The position numbers were made by a program, and so were the translations under genes. Positions 56,001 through 64,000 of a stretch of DNA of 64,000 nt are shown here, one piece after another. Where the stretch lies: the NCBI RefSeq assembly GCF_026283965.1, contig NZ_JAPDPD010000001.1:1-64000 (forward strand), read 5' to 3'. The notes beneath the pieces are model-generated. The model was not told the origin of the DNA. It did not search any database and saw only the letters and a list, made by a program, of their open reading frames with translations. This DNA comes from Dyella subtropica (GTDB lineage: Bacteria > Pseudomonadota > Gammaproteobacteria > Xanthomonadales > Rhodanobacteraceae). Position 1 is the stretch's first letter; the number at the start of each line of letters is the position of its first letter.

Positions 56001-59000
56001 CAGACTTTGGCGAGCTTGTTTGCCGAGGTACTGGGCCTGGAGCGCGTCGGCATCGACGACAGCTTCTTCGACCTGGGCGGCGATTCGATCCGGGCCATCC
56101 AGCTGAAGGCGCGCGCGCAGCGGGCCGGCATCGGCTTCGAACTGGCCGCGTTGTTCGATCACCAGACCGTGGCCGCGCTGGCTGCCGTCGCCACCGCGGC
56201 CGGGCGTGACGCCGGGCATGTCGAGGGCGCTTTCGCGCTGATCGACGGCGCCGATCGCGAGCGCATCCCGGCAGAGGTGGAAGACGCCTACCCGCTCAGC
56301 CATCTGCAAGCCGGCATGCTGTTCCACAGCGATCTGGCGGACGCATCCACGCTCTATCACGTCGTGTTCCGCGCCACGGTGCGGTTGCCTTTCGCCGAAG
56401 ATGCATTGCGCCAGGTGCTGGCCGAACTGGCCGCGCGGCATGAGGTGCTGCGCACCAGCTACGACTTGAAGAACTACAGCACGCCCATGCAGCTGGTGCA
56501 TCGGCATGCCGAGATTCCGCTGACCGTCCACGACCTGCGCCCGCTGCCCGAGCCGGCGCGCGGCGCGGCCTACGAGCAGTGGTGCCTGGCCGAAACGCGC
56601 AGCCCCTTCGATTGCTCGCGCCCGTCGCTGCTACGCGTGTTCGCGCATCGCCTCAGCGACGCGCACTTCCATATCTCGCTGAGCTTCAACCACGCGGTGA
56701 TGGACGGCTGGAGCGACGCCAGCCTGGTCACCGAACTGGTGCAGCGATACAACGCAAAACTGGACGGCGGCGCAAAACTGGACGGCCGCGATTTTGAGCC
56801 GGAAGCCCTCGTCACGCACTACCGCGATTACATCGCGCTGGAACGCGCCGCGCTGCGCAGCGACGAGAGCCGCTTGTTCTGGCAGGACATGTTCGCCGGC
56901 TTCGAGTTGACCGAGCCGCTGCGCGACACCTCGCGCTCGGCGAGTGGCACCGTGGCCGCGGACCCGGCCGAAACCATGCAGCTGGAAGTGCCCATTCCGG
57001 TCGAGCCGGCCACCGCCCACGCCCTGACCGAACTGGCGCAGCGGATCAAGGCGCCGTTGAAATCCGTGATGCTGGCCGCCCATCTGGCCGCGCTGAGCAT
57101 GGTGACCGGGCGCGACGACGTGACCACAGGCGTTGCCACCAACGGCCGTCCGGAGACCGAGGACGGCGAGCGCATGATCGGCCTGTTCCTCAACTCGGTG
57201 CCGTTGCGCCTGCGCCTGCAGCGGGAAAGCTGGCAGGCGCTGATCCAGCGCGTGATGAACGTCGAGCGCGACCTGATGCCGCACCGGCGCTATCCGCTGC
57301 CAAAGATCATGAGCGACCTGGGCCGGCGTGATTTTCTGAAGGTACTGTTCACCTATGCCAACTTCCATGTCTACGGGCAGATGGGCGAACTGCAGCAGCA
57401 GTTGCTCGATTCCGCTGCCGTCGCTGGCGACAACAGCTTTCCGCTGCAAGTCACGCTCAGCCCCTCCGCCTCCGGTATCGAGGGCAACATCATCGGGCAT
57501 CGCACTCACTACGACCTGCGCACGCTGGAACGCTATGCGCGGTGCTACGGCCAGGTGTTGCAAGCGATGGCCGAAGACGCGAGCCAGCCGGTGCGTCACT
57601 TCGGCCTGCTCGACGCGTTAGAACGTCAGCACCTGGTGCGCGCGCCCCGGCTCGTCGCCGCCGATATCGATGCGCTTCTCGAAACCAGCGCGACGCTGCC
57701 GCAACGATTCGAGCGGCAGCTGCGGTTGCATCCGGACGCTATCGCCGTGGTCAGCGGCGACGAGCGCCTGAGCTACACCGAACTCAACCGGCAGGCCAAT
57801 CGGCTGGCGCACGTGCTGATGGCGCACGGCATCGGCCCGGAAGATCGCGTCGCGCTCGCGCTGCCGCGCTCCACCACGATGGTGGTTGCGCTGCTGGCGG
57901 TGCTCAAGGCCGGCGCCGCCTATCTGCCGCTGGATCCGGAATATCCGGTCGAACGCCTGGCCTTCACGTTGACCGATGCGCAGCCGCGCGCCTTGCTTGG
58001 CGAAAGCGGCTTGCTGGATCGGTTGGCCGGTGCGATCCCCGCGGACATGACATGTCTGGCGTTGGATAGTGCGGCGCTCGACCAAGCCCTTGCCCAGGCG
58101 CGCGACGACGATCCCGACGACAACTGTCGCGCGCGTCCGCTGCAGCCGCAGCACCCCGCTTACGTGATCTATACCTCCGGCTCCACCGGCACACCCAAGG
58201 GCGTGCTGGTGACGCATCACAACGCCTTGCGGTTGATGGACAGCACCGAGCGACCGTTCGGTTTCGACGCCGAGGACGTGTGGACGCTGTTCCATTCCTA
58301 CGCCTTCGATTTCTCGGTGTGGGAGCTGTGGGGACCGCTGCTGGCCGGTGGCCGCCTGGTGATCGTGCCCTACCTGATCAGCCGCTCACCGGCCGACTTC
58401 CTCCAACTGCTGGCGCGCGAACGAATCACCGTGCTCAACCAGACGCCGTCGGCGTTCTATGCCTTGATGCAGGCCGAGCGCGACCTCGGCGAGGCAGCGC
58501 CACCGCTCGCTCTGCGCCGGGTGATTTTTGGTGGCGAGGCGTTGGACCTGGCGCGGCTGCGCGACTGGTACGCGCGCCATGATGAGCAATCGCCACTGCT
58601 GGTGAACATGTACGGCATTACCGAGACCACGGTGCACGTGAGCTATCTCGCGCTGGACCGCTCGCTGGCGGAGGCGGACGAAGGAAGCCTGATCGGCACG
58701 GCGCTGGACCATCTGGCCGTCTATTTGCTGGACGGCAACCTGCAACCGGTGTCGCCTGGCGTGTGCGCGGAAATCTATGTGGCCGGCGCCGGCCTGGCGC
58801 GCGGTTACCTGCACCGCCCGGGGCTGACCGCCGAGCGTTTCGTGGCCGACCCGTTCGTGCCCGGCCAGCGCATGTACCGCAGCGGCGACCTGGCGCGCTG
58901 GCGTGCGGACGGTCAGCTCGAATACCTGGGACGCGCGGATCAGCAGGTGAAGATTCGCGGCTTCCGCATCGAACTGGGCGAAATCGATCACGCGCTACTG

Positions 59001-62000
59001 GCGCTGCCCGGTGTGACGCAAGCAGCCACCATCATGCGCGAGGACCAGCCCGGACATCGGCAACTGGTTGCCTACGTCGTCGCCGATGCGCCGTGGGATG
59101 CCGCCACCGCACGTCAGCGCCTGGGCGAATACCTGCCGGACTACATGGTGCCGGCAGCCATCGTCCCGCTGGAGCGACTGCCGCTGACGGTCAATGGCAA
59201 GCTCGATCGCAAGGCACTGCCTGCACCGGATTTCCAACCGACCGGCGGTCGCGCGCCAAGCACGCCACAGGAACAGAGGTTGGCCGCGTTGTTCGCCGAG
59301 GTGCTGGGCTTGGAGCGGGTCGGCATCGACGATGGCTTCTTCGACCTGGGTGGCGATTCGATTCGTGCCATTCAACTGAAGGCACGCGCGCAACGCGCGG
59401 GGATCGACTTCGAGCTGGCCATGCTGTTCGAGCACCCGAGCGTCGCCGCGCTGGCCGCGGTCGCCACCGTCGTCGGCGTGGCCGGGCGTGACGGCATGCC
59501 CCTCGAAGGCGCCTTCGCACTGATCGGCAGCGCCGACCGTGAACGCATTCCGGCCAGCGTGGAAGACGCTTACCCGCTCGGCCATCTGCAAGCCGGCATG
59601 CTGTTCCACAACGCCTACGAGACCGGTTCCACGCTCTATCACGATGTCTCCGGCTGCTGGGTGCAACAGCGCTTCGACCACGCCGCGATGCGCGCGACGC
59701 TGGACGCGTTGAGCCGCCGGCACGAGATCCTGCGCACCGGTTTCGACTTCGACCGCTATAGCGAACCGCTGCAACTGGTTCAGCGCGCCGCGACCATTCC
59801 GCTGCACCTGAGCGACCTGAGCGGCCAGGACATGGCGGCGTGGAGCGCCGAACTCGCCCCCTGGTTCAAGCACGAGGCAAGTCAGCCGTTCGATGCCAAA
59901 CAGGCGCCGCTGCTGCGTGTGTTCGTGCATCGCGCCGAGCCGGCGCGCTTCCATCTCACGCTCAGTTTCAGCCATGCGATCTTCGACGGCTGGAGCCATG
60001 CCAGCCTGACCACCGAGCTGCTGCGACGCTACCAGGCGCATCTGGACGGCCATGCCCTGCCGTGCGAACCGCTGGCGGCCCGCTACCGCGATTACATCGC
60101 GCTGGAACGCGCCGCGTTGAACGCGCCGGAGAGCCGCTCGTATTGGCTCGAACAGCTGCGCGGTTTCACGCCGCGAGAACCCCTGCGCGCCAGCATCGAT
60201 GGCGCCGCGCCGGTGCAGGCCGCCAGTTCGGTCGCTACGGGCGAAGTGCCCATCCCGCTCGCCCCCGCCACCGGCGCCGCCTTGGTCGCACTCGCCGGCC
60301 GCCTCCAGACGCCGCTGAAGTCCGTGCTGCTGGCGGCCCACATGGCGGCGCTCAGCATGCTCACCGGCCACCGCGATGCGACCACCGCCCTGGTGACCAA
60401 CGGGCGCCCCGAAGTGACCGATGGCGAGAACCTGATCGGCCTGTTCCTCAACTCCCTGCCGTTCCGCCTGCGTATCGGCGCCGAGAGCTGGACCCGATTG
60501 ATCCGCCGCGTGATGGAGGGGGAACGCCAGCTGCTGCCGCACCGCCGTTATCCGCTGTCGCGCATCATGGACGACATCGGCGAGCGTGGCTTCCTCAAGG
60601 TGCTGTTCAACTACACCCACTTCCACGCCTACGACGCCTTGGGCGATCTCGGCGAACGAGTCAGCGACAACGGCGGCAACGGCGACAACAGCTTCCCCTT
60701 GCAGGTGAACTTCCAGCCGAGTGCGGACGGCGTGACGGGCTTTCTCGCCGGGCACGCTGGCGTCTATGACCTGCCAACCCTGCAACGCTATGCGCGCTGC
60801 TATGGCCAGGTCTTGCAGGCGATGGCCGCCGATGCCGAGCAACCGGTGCCACGCCTGGATCTGCTCGACGCCGCCGAACGCCGGCGGCTGGCCGATGGGA
60901 ATGCCACCGCACGCGGCGTGCAGGCCGAACCGCTCGCCGCCATGTTCGAGCGACAGGCCGCCGGTACGCCCGATGCGCCGGCCGTGGTCGGCGCCCACAC
61001 GCCACTGAGCTACCGCCAGCTCAACACCCAGGCCAACCGCTTGGCGCATCGCCTGATCGCCGCGGGGATCGGCCCCGAATGCCGCGTCGCGATCGCCCTC
61101 TCGCGCTCGCCCACGCTGATCGTCGCCCTGCTGGCGGTGTTGAAGGCCGGCGCCGCCTATGTGCCGCTGGACCCGAACTATCCCGCCGAGCGCCTGGCTT
61201 ACATGCTGACTGACGCACAGCCGTCACTGCTGCTGTGTACCCGCGAGGACAGTGCCGCGCTGCCGCCGTCCCCCGTTCCGACCCTGCTGCTGGACGATCT
61301 GCCTGCCGATGACACGGACCCGGGCGACCCGACCGATGCCCAGCGCATCCAGCCGCTGCGTATGCAGCATCCGGCCTATGTGATCTACACCTCCGGATCC
61401 ACCGGCACGCCCAAAGGCGTGATGGTCACCCAGGCCAGCCTGGTCAATCACATGCTCTGGATGCAGGCCAGCTATCCATGCAGCGCGGACGATCGAGTGC
61501 TGGCGCGTACCTCGGTCAGTTTCGACGCGGCTGAGTGGGAAATCTGGATGCCGTTGCTCAACGGCGCCACGCTGTATCTGCTGCCGGATCATCTGAAACA
61601 CGATCTCGAAGGCACCCTGGCTTATTGCGAGCGTCATCGCACCACCATCGCGCAGTGGGTTCCCTCGATGCTGCCGTCCTTGTTGAGCATCGAGGCGGAG
61701 CCTCCATTCCGCCGGATCTTCGTCGGAGGGGAGGCGTTGCCGACGGAACTGGCACAAAAGGTCGCCCAGCGCTGGCACGCGCCGGCGGTCAATTTGTACG
61801 GCCCCACCGAAACGACGATTCAGATTTCGTCCTACCCGTGCCCGCCACCTCAGGATGCCGATGGCGCCGCCGCGCCCATCGGGCGGCCGATCTGGAACAC
61901 CCAGCTCCATGTGCTGGACGCGACGCTGCAACCGGTACCGGCGGGTGTCGTCGGCGAGTTGTATATCGCCGGCGCAGGCTTGGCACGCGGCTATTTCAAG

Positions 62001-63491
62001 CGCGCCGCGCTCACTGCCGAACGCTTCCTCGCCAACCCCTTCGGCGAACCGGGCAGCCGCATGTATCGCACCGGCGATCTGGCGCGCTGGCGCGACGACG
62101 GTCAGCTCGACTTTGTCGGCCGCAGCGATCAGCAGTTGAAGATCCGCGGCTTCCGCGTCGAACCGGGCGAGATCGCAGCGGTGCTGCAGCGTCTGCCGGG
62201 CGTCGCCCAGGCCGCGGTCATCGCACGCGAAGATCGCAGCGGTCACAAGCAGCTGGTCGCCTATGTCGTCGCGGAATCGGAGCAGACCGCCGATCCAGCG
62301 GCCTGGCGTTACACGCTTGCCACGCAGCTGCCGGACTACATGCTACCCACGGCGATCGTGGTCTTGCCCGAACTCCCGCTCACCGCCAACGGCAAACTCG
62401 ACCACAAGGCGCTGCCCGCGCCGGATGTCGTCTCGCGCAGCAGCCGGGCGCCACGCACGCCGCAGGAAGAAACCCTTGCCGGTTTGTTCGCCGAGGCCTT
62501 GGGTTGGGAGCGGGTCGGCATCGACGACAGCTTTTTCGATCTCGGCGGCGACTCGCTGCGCGCGCTGCGGCTGATCAGCCGCATCACCGCCACCTTGGGC
62601 GCCAAGGTGCCGATTCGCGTGCTGTACGAGTCGCCGACTGTGGCTGAACTGGCCGCGTCATTGGGCCGCTTCGGCGCATCGCGTCACTTGAAGACGCTGC
62701 TGCCACTGCGTGTCAGTGGCTCGCGCCCGCCGCTGTTCTGCCTGCCGCCCGCCGGCAACCTGTCGTGGTGCTACGCCGGCTTGGTCAGCCATATCGACGC
62801 CAGCTGCCCGATCTACGGACTGCACGCGCCGGAGCTGGACCAGCTACAGGGCGAAGAGACCACGCTCGAGGACATCGCGTCGTACCACCTCGAGCAGATT
62901 CGCCGAGTGCAGCCGCAGGGGCCCTATCGGCTGCTCGGTTGGTCGATAGGTGGCCTGATGGCGCATGCGATCGCCACCCGCTTGCAAGCCGCCGGCGAAC
63001 AGGTCGCGCTGCTTGCGCTGATCGACGCTTATCCGCGACCTATCGCTCCACCGGAGTCGGCGATGGCCGCGGTGCAGGTGCAGGCGCTCGAACAGGCGGC
63101 GCTCGCCAATATTCTCGCCAGCTTCGGCGTAGACGCCCCGCCCTCATCCGAGCAGAGTATGGACCCTCAGCTGCTGCAGCGCCTGCGTGCGGAGGGCAGC
63201 CTGTCGGACGGCGATGCGCAAACCATCGCCCACATGCTGCAATCGCTCGAACACAGCGTCGATCTGGCGCGCACGTTCCAGCCGCAGCCGTATCAGGGAG
63301 ATGTGTTGTTCTTCCGCGCCGCCATCGTGCCCGAGCCGCTGTCGCCGCCGTCGGTGAACGCGTGGGCGTCGCATGTCAGCGGCGATATCGAAGTCCACGA
63401 CATCCATGCCGACCACTACGGCATGCTCGACCCACACGCACGCGCACCGATCGGCCGCGTACTGAACGAGCGGCTGACTGTGCGCACGTAG
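53049..63491 (+). CDS. Nonribosomal peptide synthetase, modules 3-5 with terminal thioesterase
   Basis: The product is 3480 residues with a GTG start overlapping the upstream stop. Order: C (HHIASDAW near 130), A (YTSGSTG ~624), T (~1006); C (NHAVMDGWS ~1213), A (~1706), T (~2097); C (SHAIFDGWS ~2307), A (~2778), T (~3160); thioesterase with nucleophile GWSIGG near 3297. No epimerase. Specificity residues read DAYFWGVTFK (Val/Ile-like), DFWNIGMVHK (the classical Thr code) and DAWQFGLIQK (close to Gln DAWQFGLIDK). In the second and third C domains the first His of HHxxxDG is Asn or Ser, with the catalytic second His intact. The thioesterase should release or cyclise a pentapeptide. Confidence 0.96.
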   Translation: MIPLSFAQQRLWFMQQLQGPNALFNIPVLLDLRGELDLPALHAALSDVVARHESLRTVFDAAEGVGQQIVRAADAADVFFEHRETDDAGLAAEVKRASAYPFDLAREIPIRATLFKLGATHHSLLLVMHHIASDAWSLAPLLRDLALAYAARAKQQLPAWKSLPVQYADYSLWQREWLAQENDPDSDAATQLAYWKQALAGLPERLNLPTDRPRPSHASHRGAIIDFRIPAATHRQLHALAQETRSSLFMVLHAALAALLSLHGAGDDLPIGTSMAGRQDEALDALVGFFVNLLVLRTDTSGHPSFRELIRRVRATDLAAFSHQDVPFERIVDLVKPTRTQAQHPLFQIALLLDNSVLDNNARDSSAGTSPTFPGLDVSWRYADSDSAKYDLLFQFVEETDGAGAPAGLTGGLEYATDLYDPATAQRFVDHLQRLIAFVAEHPGRPIGEADLLAADERQQLLVDRNATAHPLSLAPLPELFSAQAARTPDAIAAVAGTHTLSYRELDRRANQLAHHLQELGVGADVLVGLCVERSFELLIATLGILKAGAAYLPLDPDYPAERLVHMLNESMAPVLVTQESLVDRLPTHWGVQTLLDADRDAIAQQPDSAPAHTTQPDHLAYVIYTSGSTGTPKGIAVTQRNVVELALDRRWGDGSQQRVLMHSPQVFDASTYEIWAPLLSGNQIVIAPPGKTDTQVLAEVITQQHVSALFLTTALFRLLADEQPQCFANVRTVWSGGEAASPRDFQQVLDRCPQTQVVHVYGPTETTTFVTCYPMRAPFRVGASVPIGAPMDNTQAYVLDAALRPVPVGVPGELYIAGSGLARGYLQRPALSAERFVANPYGTPGSRMYRTGDLVRWRADGVLDFVGRSDHQVKIRGFRIELGEIEAALRELPSVQHAAVIAREDRPGHKQLVGYVVCAAGHTPEPAALRLALSARLPEYMVPSAVVLLDALPLTVNGKLDTRALPVPDFSPRGQREASTPQEQTLASLFAEVLGLERVGIDDSFFDLGGDSIRAIQLKARAQRAGIGFELAALFDHQTVAALAAVATAAGRDAGHVEGAFALIDGADRERIPAEVEDAYPLSHLQAGMLFHSDLADASTLYHVVFRATVRLPFAEDALRQVLAELAARHEVLRTSYDLKNYSTPMQLVHRHAEIPLTVHDLRPLPEPARGAAYEQWCLAETRSPFDCSRPSLLRVFAHRLSDAHFHISLSFNHAVMDGWSDASLVTELVQRYNAKLDGGAKLDGRDFEPEALVTHYRDYIALERAALRSDESRLFWQDMFAGFELTEPLRDTSRSASGTVAADPAETMQLEVPIPVEPATAHALTELAQRIKAPLKSVMLAAHLAALSMVTGRDDVTTGVATNGRPETEDGERMIGLFLNSVPLRLRLQRESWQALIQRVMNVERDLMPHRRYPLPKIMSDLGRRDFLKVLFTYANFHVYGQMGELQQQLLDSAAVAGDNSFPLQVTLSPSASGIEGNIIGHRTHYDLRTLERYARCYGQVLQAMAEDASQPVRHFGLLDALERQHLVRAPRLVAADIDALLETSATLPQRFERQLRLHPDAIAVVSGDERLSYTELNRQANRLAHVLMAHGIGPEDRVALALPRSTTMVVALLAVLKAGAAYLPLDPEYPVERLAFTLTDAQPRALLGESGLLDRLAGAIPADMTCLALDSAALDQALAQARDDDPDDNCRARPLQPQHPAYVIYTSGSTGTPKGVLVTHHNALRLMDSTERPFGFDAEDVWTLFHSYAFDFSVWELWGPLLAGGRLVIVPYLISRSPADFLQLLARERITVLNQTPSAFYALMQAERDLGEAAPPLALRRVIFGGEALDLARLRDWYARHDEQSPLLVNMYGITETTVHVSYLALDRSLAEADEGSLIGTALDHLAVYLLDGNLQPVSPGVCAEIYVAGAGLARGYLHRPGLTAERFVADPFVPGQRMYRSGDLARWRADGQLEYLGRADQQVKIRGFRIELGEIDHALLALPGVTQAATIMREDQPGHRQLVAYVVADAPWDAATARQRLGEYLPDYMVPAAIVPLERLPLTVNGKLDRKALPAPDFQPTGGRAPSTPQEQRLAALFAEVLGLERVGIDDGFFDLGGDSIRAIQLKARAQRAGIDFELAMLFEHPSVAALAAVATVVGVAGRDGMPLEGAFALIGSADRERIPASVEDAYPLGHLQAGMLFHNAYETGSTLYHDVSGCWVQQRFDHAAMRATLDALSRRHEILRTGFDFDRYSEPLQLVQRAATIPLHLSDLSGQDMAAWSAELAPWFKHEASQPFDAKQAPLLRVFVHRAEPARFHLTLSFSHAIFDGWSHASLTTELLRRYQAHLDGHALPCEPLAARYRDYIALERAALNAPESRSYWLEQLRGFTPREPLRASIDGAAPVQAASSVATGEVPIPLAPATGAALVALAGRLQTPLKSVLLAAHMAALSMLTGHRDATTALVTNGRPEVTDGENLIGLFLNSLPFRLRIGAESWTRLIRRVMEGERQLLPHRRYPLSRIMDDIGERGFLKVLFNYTHFHAYDALGDLGERVSDNGGNGDNSFPLQVNFQPSADGVTGFLAGHAGVYDLPTLQRYARCYGQVLQAMAADAEQPVPRLDLLDAAERRRLADGNATARGVQAEPLAAMFERQAAGTPDAPAVVGAHTPLSYRQLNTQANRLAHRLIAAGIGPECRVAIALSRSPTLIVALLAVLKAGAAYVPLDPNYPAERLAYMLTDAQPSLLLCTREDSAALPPSPVPTLLLDDLPADDTDPGDPTDAQRIQPLRMQHPAYVIYTSGSTGTPKGVMVTQASLVNHMLWMQASYPCSADDRVLARTSVSFDAAEWEIWMPLLNGATLYLLPDHLKHDLEGTLAYCERHRTTIAQWVPSMLPSLLSIEAEPPFRRIFVGGEALPTELAQKVAQRWHAPAVNLYGPTETTIQISSYPCPPPQDADGAAAPIGRPIWNTQLHVLDATLQPVPAGVVGELYIAGAGLARGYFKRAALTAERFLANPFGEPGSRMYRTGDLARWRDDGQLDFVGRSDQQLKIRGFRVEPGEIAAVLQRLPGVAQAAVIAREDRSGHKQLVAYVVAESEQTADPAAWRYTLATQLPDYMLPTAIVVLPELPLTANGKLDHKALPAPDVVSRSSRAPRTPQEETLAGLFAEALGWERVGIDDSFFDLGGDSLRALRLISRITATLGAKVPIRVLYESPTVAELAASLGRFGASRHLKTLLPLRVSGSRPPLFCLPPAGNLSWCYAGLVSHIDASCPIYGLHAPELDQLQGEETTLEDIASYHLEQIRRVQPQGPYRLLGWSIGGLMAHAIATRLQAAGEQVALLALIDAYPRPIAPPESAMAAVQVQALEQAALANILASFGVDAPPSSEQSMDPQLLQRLRAEGSLSDGDAQTIAHMLQSLEHSVDLARTFQPQPYQGDVLFFRAAIVPEPLSPPSVNAWASHVSGDIEVHDIHADHYGMLDPHARAPIGRVLNERLTVRT

Positions 63492-63566
63492 GTTGAGATT
63501 TGGACGAATGAAGACTCGAACGCCCACCCAACGATCACACACGCCCATCATCACTACGGAGAGTGC

Positions 63567-64000
63567 ATGAGCACCATCGACGCCACCGAAGAGGTCTTTC
63601 TCGCCAGCGACACCAAGATCGAGCCGCTCGCCTTCCGCTGGTACGCGTGGGGCCATCTGGTGTCACCGGTGCAGCAGGCGCTGAACCTGGCCTTCCGTCA
63701 CCTGCCGATGCTCAAGTCGTTCATTGCCAATCCCGGCGTGCACGAAGCGGCGTCGAAGAACCCGAAGATGCTAGGCGGTGCGTTTCTGGAGTTGAGTCAG
63801 CGCGACGTTGGCAACGTGCGCGCGCTGTTGCAGGACATCATGCAGCGCGGCGCCGGCCTGCTCGGTTTCGCCGAAGACCTGCTCAAGCTCGATCGCCAGC
63901 TGCATAAAAGCGAAAGCGGCTTCAGCCTCGACCACCTGTACGACAACCTGCCCGCCTCCCTGGCCGGTTTCGTCGAAGCAAGCTACGACTTGAACAACCA
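63567..64000 (+). CDS. 5' part of a probable CmlA-like (metallo-beta-lactamase fold) hydroxylase
   Basis: The first 144 residues are visible; the gene is cut by the window edge. Start ATG follows ACGGAGAG and lies 75 bases after the NRPS stop. The N-terminus VFLASDTKIEPLAFRWYAWGHLVSP, then RHLPMLKSFI and ASKNPKMLGGAFLEL, resembles the helical N-terminal domain of diiron CmlA-type enzymes that beta-hydroxylate carrier-bound amino acids. The metal-binding His motif would lie beyond the window, so the assignment is provisional; the position next to an NRPS supports it. Confidence 0.5.
   Translation, partial: MSTIDATEEVFLASDTKIEPLAFRWYAWGHLVSPVQQALNLAFRHLPMLKSFIANPGVHEAASKNPKMLGGAFLELSQRDVGNVRALLQDIMQRGAGLLGFAEDLLKLDRQLHKSESGFSLDHLYDNLPASLAGFVEASYDLNN

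Noticed and set aside
53532-56531. Very long open frame on the minus strand inside the NRPS gene (about 1000 codons), with similar ones at 51610-53046 and 58995-61049
   Set aside because: High-GC codon bias of the NRPS gene keeps the complementary frame open; the translations are His/Gln/Arg/Gly-rich without domains.

Overview
The window is GC-rich and reads as a Gammaproteobacterium of the Xanthomonadales, most likely Rhodanobacteraceae (Dyella, Luteibacter or Rhodanobacter type). This is an inference from the style of serS, rarA and the DUF2339/DUF3999 genes, from GTAG-headed REP-like hairpins, and from a multi-copy structured intergenic repeat. Taxonomy was not tested by any search.

Region 1 (about 0.2-25 kb) is a non-flagellar type III secretion system (T3SS). 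The minus-strand arm reads sctV-sctC, a repeat, then sctD, a small secreted-type gene, sctI, J, K, L, N, O and P. The plus-strand arm begins with a soluble histidine kinase and a FixJ/LuxR-type response regulator, followed by sctQ-R-S-T. sctU converges on sctT. A FliO-like gene sits beside sctV. Downstream lie two unrecognised genes, a GNAT acetyltransferase with an N-terminal extension, a second copy of the small secreted-type protein, and a 984-residue LysM protein with a hydrophobic C-terminal segment. Five intergenic sites in this region, and none I noticed elsewhere, share an 18-bp imperfect palindrome CTAGGGAWNNYCCYAGCT. I infer that it is the operator of this T3SS regulon, possibly bound by the embedded two-component system.

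Region 2 (about 25-33 kb) is accessory DNA. It holds an AT-rich orphan secreted protein, two membrane proteins associated with an 84-bp direct repeat, and a four-gene plus-strand set: TcmP, a Gp37/Gp68 (DUF5131) three-Cys protein, a second TcmP, and a protein with a nuclease-like (NERD/PD-(D/E)xK) motif. The set ends at tRNA-Ser(UGA), which is surrounded by partial tRNA copies of the kind left by integration events.

Region 3 (about 33-46 kb) is mostly ordinary chromosome: a small membrane protein, serS, a secreted hypothetical, a MASE1 sensor, a membrane protein, a 2-hydroxychromene-2-carboxylate isomerase family protein, rarA, DUF3999 and DUF2339.

Region 4 (about 46-64 kb) is a nonribosomal peptide cluster: an MbtH-like protein, a two-module NRPS starting A-MT-T, a three-module NRPS ending in a thioesterase, and the start of a probable CmlA-like metallo-beta-lactamase-fold hydroxylase cut by the window edge. 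The architecture predicts a pentapeptide with an N-methylated first residue; specificity residues suggest X - Val-like - Val/Ile-like - Thr - Gln.

Four copies of a roughly 0.4-0.65 kb structured repeat are scattered at 7.0, 17.0, 21.1 and 35.0 kb. One of its hairpins keeps its pairing through three compensatory changes between copies, and three copies carry a 19-bp sequence close to the Tn5/IS50 mosaic end.
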